Shown one piece after another: positions 27,802 to 48,926 of a stretch of 64,000 bases of DNA; position 1 is the stretch's first letter, and each line of letters begins with the position of its first letter. Source of the stretch: Primula veris. Its lineage: Eukaryota; Streptophyta; Magnoliopsida; Ericales; Primulaceae. The DNA lies in assembly GCA_963682055.1 (NCBI GenBank), contig OY821740.1:46086795-46150794 (forward strand), read 5' to 3'. A program made the translations under genes and the position numbers. The notes beneath the pieces were generated by a model. It was not told the DNA's origin. It saw only the letters and a list, made by a program, of their open reading frames with translations, and searched no databases.

Positions 27802-28155
27802 GGAAACTAATGTAGGGGGTAAGTAAGAGAGGCCTTGCTGTTTTCCTGTATTAGTATAGAGAAATTTCATGAGATGGTCAAATTATATAAAAAACAATCA
27901 ACTTAATATAGGAAAAACCAATATTTTGACGAGTATCTGTTATGCAGTCACAAGCAGGAATAACAAAATGCACTCAAAACTTGACTTGTGTAGAGACCAA
28001 TGAAAGGAAACGGACAAGCTTTCGTCCTATGCATTAGAACTAGCCATCCAATTTTCAAGTCATAAGCGTGATATCAGTTATTCAAAGAACTGACATAGGA
28101 GGAAACAACAAACACATGCTTGAATTAAAATAAAAAAATAATAACAGTTTTGATC

Positions 28156-28632
28156 AATGTTTTAAATAGCGTTATCGCTAGCGTAGCGTTTTTTCGAGAG
28201 AAACGCTAAAAGCGCTAATAGCGTTGCTACATAGCGCTTTGCGGTGTATTTTTTTTTGCCTAAATATGCACTAAACTTTAGAATATATAACAATAAAAAA
28301 AGAAATGTATAGTTATATTAGATAGTAATAAAAAAAAATCGAATTTTTTTTTTATTGTAGGTGAGTTTTGAACTTGGATCTGCTGGAAATTACAGCACTG
28401 TCTCAACAATCTGGACTGCACACACTTTTATGAAAATTACACTATATATTAATTATTTAGATCCGCTGTTTTTTTTTTCCTAACTCGCTATTTACGCTTT
28501 TGGTCCAGAATTTCGCGCTTTTTGCGCTTTTGGTCCACTATAGCGCGATTTTAGCGCAATTCCAGCCAAATAGTGGTTTTTCGTTGCGTTTTTTTCCCAA
28601 AAAGCGCTATATAGCGGGATTTTTAAAACATT
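28156..28632. mobile_element. Repeat with AGCGCTATAGCG core and ATGTTTTAAAA inverted ends
   Basis: The left end is AATGTTTTAAATAGCG and the right end CGGGATTTTTAAAACATT, an imperfect inversion. The interior near both ends is full of AGCGCTAAAAGCGC, TTTTGCGCTTTTGG and AAAAGCGCTATATAGCG words, so the ends can pair further. The middle is AT-rich. It is likely a non-autonomous DNA element related in end sequence to 5444-5602. Confidence 0.55.
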
Positions 28633-31394
28633 GGTTTTGATCTTTATTGCCATTACCACATTGTATTTCTCAATTTTCCCTTCAAGCAATTGATTGCTTC
28701 AGCTAGACTTTGTGTTAAGAGGCGGAATAATGCTAGGTAAGAATGTTTCTTCCTCTGCCAGACAAAAACAAACAGCTGGGGAGAATTGTACAATGCCTAT
28801 GCATTTAACAAATGAAACTTTCAAGTGAGCTAATGTTATTCATCTGAAGAATTTTTGTATAGCTGTAACTTAGGACTTCACGTAAATATGGGTTCGAACT
28901 CAAAACCAGCCAAAAGTAAAGGCGGTATATGTTACCTACATAGCTAAACTAATCATAGTTTATCTGTGTCGCCAAGTTCTTTGCTTTTTAAAGAAGGGTA
29001 AGAAAGAAAACTAAATCTAAAAGCTAGAAGAAAAGACATTTGAAAACACTAAAAGCATATAAGCACAAAACTTCTTGATCTTCTTTAGAAGATGGACACC
29101 ATTCACATCCAAAACATATAAAGACAACGAAAAGAATAATAAAATTACATAAACATATACATATGATGAATAGTGTCTCTGATTTTGACTGATCTAGGAA
29201 TGGGAATTAAATATCACATATAATGGCTTATGATTTAACAGTCAACAAAGATGGGTTAGCAATTTGAGAAAAAAATCAATAGCCAAGTTGTTAAATTAGT
29301 AAGACAGAGCATTTTAGTTAACTACGGCAAACTTCTGATAAAACCGAAAGAATATACGAGACACACACCACTACAGTAATATAGGTCCGTAACAAACATT
29401 ATTGTTGTCAATAATAAGAATTCAACAGCTAAATTAACTTTTACACAATCTGATCACTGAGACATCCAACTCTTACAAATGATAAAGCGCTGATTTCCAG
29501 CAAATTCCTTAATGTGAACTTATTATTTGGAGAAGTTAAACAACTAACAAACACATAAAAAAGCAGCTGCTAAGTAGAAAATACATGACAAGATTGCACG
29601 AGTACTTTGTAAATTTACACTTCAAATCATTGTTTTAAACAAGGGTGATCAACTTTACCTGAATGACTTTCAATTTCGTTTCGTCTGCAATCCACCTTAT
29701 CATGTTACAATGTATTTCTATCTAGGCAAGAGCAATATATACTATATTTAAATTATTAAAATATTGGAGCAGTAGAACTACCAATTACCGCAGGCTGCTA
29801 AAATGGAAAATGGATGATAAACCTGTATATTTTCCTTCTAACCACAAACTACCAACTTCAAACATAGCAACATGTTTACAGTTTTCCAGTAATTTGATTA
29901 AAACACATTAAAATAGTACTAAATCTCACAAAAAGTGGTGCTAAGCAAAGTACTACATTTCTACATACACTATTCATATACGGTTTATCTTGAACCACTT
30001 TTAAATAGAACTATACCTGTTTCGATTTTTATTAACTATTAATCAAACAAAACTGCGTGGTTACAAATCTAGTACGCAGGCTCTCATCGATTAATTTAGA
30101 GGGGAGGAAACGTACTTTCATACCTCAAAATTGTAGTTAACTATGATTATCAGTAGTTAACTATGATTAATTTAGAGGGGGGGAAACGTACTTTCATAAC
30201 TGTAGTGTTGTTAAATTTACATTACCCCATCGTTGTCTACATAGCACGCATGACTATTATTTTCCATCTAACTTAAAACTTGAAATGGAAAATGCATGAT
30301 AGAAACATCTAGTCCACACTTATCCAACCAATAAGAAAAAGAAAACTTCAACGCCTCGAATTTACATACAACATTGACATTGCAATATATTGTCTATGTA
30401 TATATAATTTTGTATGGATGATTAAATATCATATCAATCACAATTCACAATAATAGCTTAAAGTGGAGATTGCTAGAATCATTTGCTTTACTTGCAACTA
30501 TAGACCAACCAAGTCAAACCTATCAACATCCTTTAAGTTCAAACTAACACAGGTGTAAATAGCACAAAATCTCATTAATAACTTCAAATAAAGGAATATA
30601 ATTAATTAACTAAAAAAATACAATAAACAGCCAAAATTCCTACATTATGAATGGGAAAATAATATGTATCCCTCATCAGTTAACGGAAAAATCAAGAACA
30701 CCGTCACCACCACCACCAACAACAACAACAACAACAACAAAAAAAAAAAAAACTGGTGGATAAACCAATTGTCCCTACAGTTTGGTCTAAATCGATTTAG
30801 TCTCCATAATTTCATTTGAAATACTACTGGTCCCCATATTATGCATAAACAGTAAATATAGCCTAAACTTCGAAATAGCCTATAAGTCTGATCAATTACA
30901 TACTTCCTTATTTAAATAATATTATATTGAGAGATCATTCACTATAAATTATTATATAAATCTCATAAATTCTACAAATTCCACATATGTCAATTAACTT
31001 AAATCCAACATTTCGTACAATCTATAAGACCATAATAAAGGCCAATCCTCTGTGATATCAAAACTTTAAAACCATTGGCATTTTCTTAGCAACTGAAATA
31101 AACGGACTAAATTGAACTTCAATTGAAACTCTAAGGACTATCAATGTAGTTACTACGCACCCCCATAAAATGCAAAATAAAGCACATGTTTACTTGGATC
31201 TACTTAAAACTAGTTGAATTAACATCAAACTCAGAATAACAACCAATTCATCAAGAGAATTGTAAATTTATGCATAAATTTCGACTTTGCAGCTCAGATA
31301 CAGTGTTTGAGAAGAGATTTTTAGCTTTACCTCGAAGCATTGTTAATTAGCTCCACTTATAATCTCTCTCTATATATATAATAATAATCTATAT

Positions 31395-31517
31395 ATGTGT
31401 GTGTGTGTAGTTACACCATTGTTTAACAGCTCTTCAGATTTGTAGAATTATGACATTTGACTAACAGTGTAGAGCAGAGTATTGTATATATGTATGCATT
31501 ATATGTGTGTGTGTGTG

Positions 31518-31550
<33 letters not shown>

Positions 31551-31565
31551 GTAGATAGAGAGAGA
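31395..31565. repeat. Microsatellites (GT)n, (AT)n, (GATA)n, (GA)n
   Basis: Runs of TGTGTGTG occur at about 31396-31409 and 31505-31519. They are followed by ATATATAT, then four to five AGAT units and GAGAGA. Confidence 0.85.
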
Positions 31566-32759
31566 TAGAGACTATCGTGTGTCTTTTATGAGAGCTTTTA
31601 AATTAAGTAAAGTAAACCAAAACAAGATAAACAAAAGAAAAAGGAATAAAGGGATGTGAGTTTAGGACAAATATTAGTTTAATGAGGTGGCATATTCATA
31701 TATTGCCAATTCTGAGTAAAGGGATGTGTTAACTTAAAAGTGTTTTTTTTTAAATTTCTTCTAATTTAGACCTTGCTTCAAAATTACACAATCCCATCAA
31801 ATTGTTATTTTTTTTAAGGATAGTTTGGCGGCAGTTTTAAGTAAATACTCCCTCTTCTTTTTAAATTAAGAAAATATTAGGTTCCTTTGCCCTGACTTAT
31901 ACCTTTTGTGTTGAAATTCCTCAAAATTAATTATTTAAGTTACCGATCAAATGAATTACAAATATTACAAATAGGTTGAATATAAAGCATTGACAGACGA
32001 TGCCCTTAAATTATGTCATTATTGGATTAATAGGGGAAGATTATTTTGATACGAGTCATTATTTCGTCATAATTGGGAATTATTTAGTGAATGGTTTAAG
32101 TGACTAAGGAATAGCATGTAGAGGAGACCAGAGCAGACCTTTCCATTATTCTACTTACCGTTAAAATTTAATTATTGTAACCGATTATTGATGGTTTGAG
32201 CAAATGTTGAATTGGGCACTGAACATGTTACTATTATGATTTATTAAAATGATTTTACTAACACATTTATTTATCTAAAAACTTTATCCGTTTAAATGGC
32301 ATGCACACATGTCATGTACAGTCACTAATCAACATAAACTCTTAATATATATGTATATATATTAGTAATACCATATTTAACAGTTTTTCTTATTTTTAAT
32401 TAATATTTAAATTTAGTATATGCTCATCTAGGGTTTTAATATATTTTTATTTATATTTTTAGTAGGTTGAGTTTTTAGATTTAACAAATTTTTTTTTTAA
32501 TTAATATTTAAATTTATGATAGACTTAAATAGAGTTCTAGTATATTTTTATTGAGTTTTTAGTAGGTTGAGTTTTTATTATGTTGTAATAATCATCCATT
32601 TTTCTCTTTTATTTTTTTATTTTTTTTAATTAATAAGATATTATTATTAATTAGGCTAAGTTGGACAAATCCATATAAGTGGATTTGATATTTTGGATTG
32701 ATTTTAAAGGTCATAATACCATCGGTCTATTACAAATTGTGATGTACATTGCAAAATAA

Positions 32760-32937
32760 TGTTTGATTTAATGAGAGTCAAAAGTTGTCAAAAATTTATC
32801 GCTAATTTAAAAAGCTGTCACAAATTTGTTGCAAATTAACTAAACTGTCATAAATCCGTCATAAAAACCGTCGATAATAAATTCGTAATAAAAAATACCG
32901 TTATTAATGCCGTCGAGAGTATTTTTTTTGTAGCAGT
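32760..32937 (+). mobile_element. CACTA-like transposon end with subterminal repeats
   Basis: Repeated TGTCACAAATTTGT, CTGTCATAAATCCGTC, AACCGTCGATAATAAATTCG and GCCGTCGAGAGTATT words precede TTTTTTTTGTAGCAGTAG. The order of short GTC-rich subterminal repeats, then a T run and TGTAGNAGTG, is that of the right end of plant CACTA (EnSpm) elements, whose reverse complement begins CACTA-CAA-AAAA. One extra base (TAGCAGT rather than TAGTG) makes the tip imperfect. No matching left end was found. Confidence 0.45.
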
Positions 32938-33375
32938 AGTTCCTCCTCCTAATTCATGGTTTTAATGCGCATGAACTTGTCTCTTTCTATTTAACCGTTT
33001 ATACGTTATAGGATAATCTTTGATATGAAAATGATAGGTGTAGAACTCGTTAGCATTAAAGTCTCCCACCATAGAAATTGTGGTACGTGTACTCATATTT
33101 TGTTTGGGGTGCTTCACGTGTACTCGTATTGCAAGAAATACATTGTTACATTCAAATTAATTATAATTGAAATTTGCAATCTTAGAATACAAAAAACCTA
33201 CTACAGAAAGTAGAAACGTCATTAAAATCAAAATAACAATGTGACGGAAATTCTAACAAAAAAACATACAAATGTAGTGGTGCATGTTCTAGAAAATCTC
33301 AAAACAAGTAAGAATGTAATTGGAACTCCTAGAGCTAACATAGTGGTGATCATAATCCAAGCCCTCATTTTTGTT

Positions 33376-33425
33376 TGTTAACTCATTGTTAAAATTGGTT
33401 ACAGGCTCGATTCCTGTTATGTAAT
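33376..33425 (+). mobile_element. Possible second SINE-like head
   Basis: GTTAACTCATTGTT is a weak A-box match, and CAGGCTCGATTCCTGT about 25 bp later is a good B-box match. A second A-box-like word TAGCTCATTGG lies at about 33532. Ends are not defined. Confidence 0.25.
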
Positions 33426-36400
33426 GTGGGAAAAGAGAGCTTAGTTTACAAGCTTAACATAATTTGCGCAACTATTGATATAATTAGTATTTTGTAGTTA
33501 ATTATTACTAATTTTTTTGTTTGTGGCATCTAGCTCATTGGATGTGAATCAAAAGATTCTTCTGTAGAATGTAAGTCCATGCTGATGCTCGTACAATAAT
33601 ATAAAACTTAAACACTGGCTCTTTATAATGGGCAATGGTATAGAGCCGGAATGATTCAACCAGACTAATTGTCACACATTACTTTATGTAATTTTTAGAA
33701 TTATTTTTACATTCCATTCAAAACAAAAATAAAAGCCAACACATAATACTTATGGAACCCTAGTTGATACTATCTTAAATTTAAATATTAATTAAAAGTA
33801 TTTAATAATTTTAATATATTTTATTTAACGATTTAACAAAATAAAAACTCAAATATAATATTATAGACCCTATTTGATACTGGTCTAAAGTTAAATATTA
33901 CTATAATTAAAAATGTTAAATATATGGTCGAATATCAGACTCTTATATTTCAGGATGAAAATAAAATTACAAACTTACATTGAGAACTAGTGTGTTGAGA
34001 GTCTCGCTGAGGCTATATGTCTCATTACCATTATTTATTTATAATATTAAAGGTTTGCAAATTTTTGAGCCAGATATACTGAACTTTTTAGTGATAAAGA
34101 GATAAAATAAGATGCTCATATACTTAATAATATAAATTATTATCTCCCTTTATGGAATAATATTATTACCGTTACACATACTTATTTTTACATAATTGTA
34201 CAAATAGCAAGTACATTAGCAATTGGTTAATTACAAACTTATACATATGCCCCGCTCAGAGCATCTCCAAGGTTCTATAAGTTTATTTTTTGTGTGAGTT
34301 ATATATAGTCATTTGATTATAAATTTTATTTTTTTATCAAACAAATTAAAATATCATCCTTCATGCAAGGACTTAACTAAATGTGGTTCTACCCTACTAC
34401 TTAAAAATTATAACCAAACATACATGATACATGTACGAAGGCATCGACAATTTTGCCAGTAAATAAGATGATACGTGAGCACTTGACTCTAGTTAAATAC
34501 CAAATATAATTGAGAATCATGTTAACACTACACATGCATCTTTTTTTATATTAGCACTTGGACAATATATGCTTGGTATAATTTATTTCGTCGGTGCAAA
34601 GCGAACATCGATTGATTGGGGTTCGAAAACCACGAAAATAAATTACTCTCTGATCAATAGCATTAACGAATACTGTGATTCACAGACAAATGTTACTTCA
34701 AAGAATTCTTAGGTCGGAGTAATTATAGTTTATGATAACGTTGCAAATCTTACGTTTTTGAATAAATGCTTCTAAAAGTAGGAAGGATCGTAGTTGTCAC
34801 CCACTGTAATTACACCAATAGAGTGCAAGTAACAGCCTGTCGCATGAGTAATCATATGACCATTTGAATTTAAGAATTTGTAACTAAAATCTAATGGAAC
34901 ATATATAGAGTATAGTCATATACTCGTATTAAAGTTGACATTTGATCCACCTACATTTTTATAACATTTAAGTGATGGCGTGGATTATACAACCAATTCA
35001 ATGGAATTTGAGACTTTATAGTGCCTGGCAATATTAAGTTGAAATTGAGAAGTGATGAAGAATTCAACCTAAAAGGGGGTTCATTTCCCATGTGTCCAAC
35101 TCAAATTGCAGAACTTTTTAGCAAACTGGCAATACATTAATTTATGTAGGCAAAAGAAATTGAAATTCGATTGTAGAATACACCATACATTAATCAAACC
35201 TACCATTAAAACTCAGAAGAATCTGTTCAGTATATAAATGTGTGGAGAAAAAAAAAAAAACTTTTGCCAGATAGAATAAAAGGCTATGACTATCGACCTG
35301 TATTTTACCATATACTCCATAAATCACCTACTTGAATTGAATGAGGAAATAGGCACCGTTGGAGAAGAGGGAAATGAATTTCTTTGTAAATTAAATCAAT
35401 TTTACTTTAAAACATGTTAAAAACATTGGATTCGTTTCTATATTTTACACATCAAAATACCATCTAGCATTTTTTTTCCTGTTCCACTTTGTCAGTTAAT
35501 GTTATACTAACACCTGGCTATATTTATTGTGACAATAAGAAAATTAAAATTAATAACTGGGGCAGTTGATGCATGACGTTGTCACGTTGCAAAGGGGACA
35601 AGGAGAAAACCATTGCAAAGAATGACCTCTCTTTCTCTGATCATTTAAGAAGAAATTGTTATAGGCCCAACCAAAGTACCACTAATATTAATGATAGCGG
35701 TATTTCCCCTAATAACAACTCAGTCTATCGTCATTGCAAAACAGTACTAATTTAGCTGACGATAGTAATAATTAATATAGACATAAATATAAATAGAAAT
35801 AATATATTGGCTCTATATTCTTCCCTTTAATTGTCTCATCCACTGTCACACTCTCGAAGGGGTTATATGAAATTTTCGTGGTTTATTTACCTGCTATATG
35901 CACTTCTCCAAAAAGTTTCACAATGACCCTGCCACTATTTAGGGAATTTGGGTTAAATTGCTCCAACTTCTACAGATACATTGACATGTTTTTGTGGCTG
36001 GAAAAAATAAAAAAATCCAGCCTAAATTATCAAGCATTTTTAGGCAACAGATCCAACTTTCTGAAGCATTGTTACCTTATGCAGTCGCATCCTATTTGTA
36101 CTTGCATGTGGTTCAATCGGACACAGTTAATTAATAATATTACATGCATGATGCATCTAACCACTTATAAACCACTTCAATAAACTTAAAAGAGTTCTTG
36201 CATTTTTCTCACAAACTCAGTCAATATAGAATGTACGAATACACTCCACACGTTTAATTAGTTGATGCTTCATCTTTATTGTGGTAGAACAACTACGTTT
36301 ATACCTTCTCTTCGTGGATGCAAACTATTTATATTTTTCAAACCGAGAGAACAAGGAGAGAGAGACGAGAGATGGAGACCCGTTATGTTAATTTTTATAC

Positions 36401-37342
36401 GATCTCAGGCCTTCATAACATAGAGCTATGACTAATAAATGAAATTCTGTTAATTTTTATACGATCAATAATTAAATCAATCTCACCAATGACAATTTTA
36501 TGATATTGGCACACAACCCTCAAATGCATCTGTCACATTCGTGTATAATGCATCTGATGTGTATGCTTCAATATGACAATAGGTACCTGAACATATACGT
36601 AATGATGTAAAGTATTATGCGTGTTAGTGTTGGTTGCTTTTCACCATGCACCTGATTGTCTATACAGAATGATTATCAGTTGGTGAAAATGTATGAGTGG
36701 ATGGGATGACCTTTTTTGTAGTACCAATAGAAGACCTAATTGAAGGCATCCAAGGACACGATCACTTGTAATTTCCCAGTTACCTTTGGCTTTTGCTTCT
36801 TCCTTTTTGCCTTTACTTCACCCTTTTGTTGCTCTTTCTTTCCAGAAAGAAAAAGGAAAAAAGAAAAAGACAAACGTAAAAGATAGAGCTTTCATCTGGT
36901 GAAGATTTCAGACATATCCTTCCATGACATTAAGAGATACTGAAAAGCCCAATCACGCCACTTTTACAAGCGTTTCCTAGTAAATATAATTCATAACTAT
37001 TTCCACCCCACAAACAAATGGCAAAGACACGCACACAATCTAAATTGACCAAGATTCAAATATCAAATAACTTGGCAGTAAAGAAGCAGAATAAAATATA
37101 TCTTAAGAAGTAATGATTCAGCATAAGTAGGATAGTTTAAGATAGCAAACGAAATAGAAAAATAAGCCGATAAACTATGGCCTCGTAAACTTCTGAACTA
37201 GGCAAGTAAATAGTTACATCACTGGTACATTTGAACTGTGTCAGAATTGAAACAATGAAAGCAAGACTGGAAATACCAAACAATCCCCGACACAAGCAGA
37301 AATATACTTTTTAAGGAAATTGGTGCTTCTAATAGCATATCA

Positions 37343-43184
<5,842 letters not shown>

Positions 43185-44580
43185 TGTAGAGAGAGATTTT
43201 ATCCAGGAGAGAGAGAGAGAGAGTGGGAGAGAGAATAAGGAGATTTTTACAGTACTTTTCTTCTGCAAGGGGTTAGGGCAGATGAATTAATTTAATGGGT
43301 TGATGAAGTTATAATGTATTGCAAATAGAGACAATTTTGTTTGGGTGTTTGCAGATAAGTCCGGTATGTTATGTATTGTTTGCAATTGACCATCATATTT
43401 CATCTTAGCTAAGTTTAATATTGCACCGACTTGCTTCAAGAACAGGTTTATTAAGGTTATTATACTTTATTTTAGGGTTGTTAAACAAATTGTGCAGTTG
43501 TAACATTGAACTACGTTGTTAATTTGAATCGGATCGAATCGAATTCTAATTTGAAAGCTGGTGGATAAGGTTTGATTCGGAGTATGAAAAATTAAAATCA
43601 TTCTTGACGGATGACATTTCTACTTAAATATTCTCAATCCGATAAGTAGCGTTTAAACAAGTATTTTTTACTAAATACTGTGCATCATCTCAACTAAGAA
43701 AATCAATCAATAACTCACACAATTTATAGCTTGTATCTATGGTCACATTACACTTCAAACTATTTCTTATTTATATTATATTTTTACTATTTATTATTCT
43801 CATTATCTGCTACAGTCATATAATACCCAACACAATGTAAAAATTCATGTACAATAAAAAAAATGTATACACATCACCCGTTAAATGATCCACTTACTGT
43901 AACCATGAATTTAGTGTCTCGCACAATATAATTTGTCATATCATGCTCATTAACTAGTCCAATGCAACACTAACGGTTGTCTTTGTAAACATAAAACACT
44001 AATGGAGACGTCAAATTATCGATTGTCAATGATATAACATATTACAGTTAACCAGTTAACATTAAATTTGTTGGTCATTGGTTAAAATACGCATTCTCTA
44101 CAATTATTGTCCCTTTACAAGCATCTGTTCTTATGCCAAACAAAACATTTTAAAGCCCCAATGCATATCACGTAACGAGTTAGAATTGTATTATAACTAT
44201 AACTTGTGTTATTTTGAGTGATAACTTTTAGGCTTTTTTGATTTTGTTATGGACAAGACATTTGTATAACTTTGCAATTTCAAAAGGAAAAATAAATACA
44301 ATGAATCTTATGAATTATGCTGAAAAATAAAGACCGCTCAATCTTAGAGACTGTTGTACCACAACCCAACCTCGACGGTAAGCAGGATATACGAAGATCA
44401 AACCACGTTGGACAATCCGCTTTGTTCGAATGCAACCATTTACTAATATGAATCTGCTTGATTGGGTGAAAGTAAAATTCACAAAAAAAAAAACATAAAA
44501 AAAACAAATTATTCACTCTTAAAAAACAAAATAAAAAACAAAATAAGTTGGGATAATGTGAGCTTAAAATTCGAAGTCCA
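43185..44580. other. Divergent intergenic region RPT3 / RPL10
   Basis: RPT3 (-) and RPL10 (+) are head to head, about 1.6 kb apart. Near RPT3 there is a GA-rich leader (43189-43235) and a block at about 43318-43370 (TTTGGGTGTTTGCAGATAAG) that resembles one in RPT3 intron 1 at 41517-41540. The rest is AT-rich with no coding signal. Confidence 0.5.
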
Positions 44581-44587
44581 AGACTAG

Positions 44588-44735
44588 TGGGCTATAATAG
44601 TCGGCCCATGTAACAAACGGGTCAGAATTTGCTTAAGCCCGTGACGCAAGCACACACGTATTAAAACTCACACGTGTGAACGATTAGGGTTAGAACCCGT
44701 TTACTTTACCCGCACCGCCTAAATCTCTATATAAA
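44588..44735 (+). promoter_or_regulatory. RPL10 promoter: site II, G-box, telo-box and TATA
   Basis: TGGGCT (44588-44593) and GGCCCA (44603-44608) are site II-type elements. A G-box CACGTG lies at 44671-44676 and a telo-box TTAGGGTTA at 44684-44692. A TATA box TATATAAA (44728-44735) is followed by a pyrimidine-rich start region (CTCTCTTTCTTCTTTCC). Site II plus telo-box is the known signature of plant ribosomal-protein promoters that respond to growth through TCP and related factors. Spacing to the ATG at 44792 is normal. Confidence 0.75.
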
Positions 44736-44791
44736 CTCTCTTTCTTCTTTCCATTTTTCATTTCTAGGTTTTCGCAGCCACAGATTTCGCC

Positions 44792-47391
<2,600 letters not shown>

Positions 47392-48926
47392 AAGTTGTCG
47401 GCACACAGTTTTGAGCAGGCATCGAATTACTGTTGGCTTTTGCATTTGTTATCAGAAGATTATCTAAATTTTACTCATTAAATTTACTTGTATGGGTACA
47501 ATGTTTTCGAGATTTAAGATATTTTGTTTTGAGATATTGTGTTTCTTTAATTTGTTGGAAGATATATTTCAGCTTTTGATGTTTTACTTGGTATAGTTAA
47601 CTTTTGTTGTGCAAGCTTCACGTAGTTTCTAATTCAGCTTTTCTACACCTTTTGCCAAATGCTGTGATACCTCTCTTTACCCAAACCCGTATGTAGCGGT
47701 AATAGAGTCAAATTATTTTCATTTCAATTTCCGATGGTACTGAAAACTAAAAAAAATCAATTCAAAAGGGGTGATTCTGGATGAAATGACAAATCTAAAC
47801 TTGTCTCCTTTTTCATAATCACTGTCCATTTCCAGTTTTCTTTGTCATTGACGTTTGGCTTACTAAACCTACCAGGTTTATCTTGTCTGGTAATGAATAC
47901 TATATACTTCTTACTAATCTGATTGCCTTCTGATGTGAGCATATATTCCAAGTGATGGTTAGGAATTGTCAACAAAGAAAATACTAGTTTCATCAACCAT
48001 ATATGCAACATTTTTTCATTAAAGAAGGGGGTTTTAAGGTTTACGGATTAACACAGTGCATTGTGTTAGATTGTACTTTCTTTTGGTTCTAGGAAAAGTT
48101 CCATTACAAGAGAGTTTCTTTTTTTCTGCAAATGTCTTTAGACTACTTGAAGCATTTTCAGAAAGAAGAATATTTGCTTCAGGCTTTAACACATTCTCCT
48201 GTGTAGTAAATTCTCATCAAAGATGAGATCCCCCAATTGATTTGATCCAAGACTCACTGGAAATACATCGTCTTCTTTTTCCTTGATAATAAGTACATAC
48301 AATATTGAAACATATTCTCTAAAATTCAGGTCTTCAAACCACCTAGGACTATTTTGAGTCAGCTTTTATATGTATAATTAAACATGTATTTTTTCAGTTA
48401 ATCGTGATTTTCAACTACTGATGCGGAGCTCATTTAATTACTATTAATCGTGATTTTCAACTTCTGATGCGGAGCTCGTTTAATTACTACCTCCAGGTTC
48501 ACATTAAGAGCGAAAGAACCATGACCGTAAACCTTAGTGTTCTAGTATCCTACACCAACATAATTCACCAATCATGATTATGATGGAAAACTAGAAGAGT
48601 TCAGGGTTGCACACCAGTTTTGATCTCTCCATAAGCAAAATTTTGCAGAAAGAGGAACTTACTCACCCATGAACCTCACAATGATTCAACACAGAATATA
48701 ATTCTAAAACAACATTTAAAAATATAAAAACAGCAGCACAACATTAAAACCAAACATAAATTTACCAATAATACCACACGCTAGTAACTGGTGTTTCGAA
48801 ATTTCTGATAAAACAGCGAAAGGGAGTAAGAACAATTTGCAGTTTACAACATCACGAAAAGATTATTATCAAACAGAAAAACAAAAAGAGGAGATGTTCC
48901 TGACTGGAGTAACTCCATGCCTTCCT
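47392..48926. other. Converging 3' flanks of RPL10 and QCR8
   Basis: RPL10 (+) and QCR8 (-) converge here. No further gene is supported. The first part should be the RPL10 3' UTR. A 46-bp tandem duplication lies at 48398-48489. Confidence 0.5.
48398..48489. repeat. 46-bp tandem duplication
   Basis: Copies 48398-48443 and 48444-48489 both read TTAATCGTGATTTTCAAC and GATGCGGAGCTC. They differ at about two sites (ACTACTG/ACTTCTG, CTCATT/CTCGTT). Confidence 0.85.

Larger units (their letters stand above)
27802..31600 (-). other. Upstream region of the LRR kinase, probably with 5' UTR exons
   Basis: No coding exon is supported. Two minus-strand segments look like leader exons: about 29660-29685 (acceptor GATTGCAG, then 26 bases, donor GTAAAG) and about 31332-31400 (donor GAGGTAAAG). 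Leader introns are inferred by analogy with other plant receptor kinases. The region also holds the repeat at 28156-28632, a tandem block near 30130-30205 (GTAGTTAACTATGATTA, AGAGGGG-GGAAACGTACTTTCATA), and GT, AT and GATA microsatellites at about 31395-31565. Confidence 0.35.
32365..33935. mobile_element. Inverted pair of tandem-repeat arrays (possible large foldback element)
   Basis: On the left, two direct copies of a ~110-bp unit lie at about 32370-32485 and 32490-32595 (shared TTTTTAATTAATATTTAAATTT, AGTAGGTTGAGTTTTTA). On the right, at about 33755-33865 and 33866-33935, units of the same family run in the opposite direction (CTTAAATTTAAATATTAATT, AACAAAATAAAAACTC). The outermost words also pair, CCATATTTAACA with TGTTAAATATATGG. 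The sequence between is about 1.1 kb with no coding signal. Confidence 0.45.
31601..37342. other. Gene-poor intergenic region
   Basis: This 5.7-kb stretch between the LRR kinase and RPT3 has no supported gene. ORFs at 33025-33213, 35573-35755 and 35878-36183 show no domain or splice context. It holds inverted arrays at 32365-33935, a CACTA-like end at 32760-32937 and SINE-like words near 33376-33420. A GAGCATCTCCAAGGTTCTAT word at 34258 is of a type often found at plant MITE ends. The last 1 kb before 37343 should contain the RPT3 3' UTR. Confidence 0.5.

Noticed and set aside
27799..27870. Upstream in-frame ATG (27870) as start of the LRR kinase
   Set aside because: It would put 23 polar residues before the signal peptide; the ATG at 27801 gives a normal secretory start.
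35878..36183. 101-codon + strand ORF in the gene-poor region
   Set aside because: No recognisable motif, no flanking exons and no repeat-element protein similarity that I can see.
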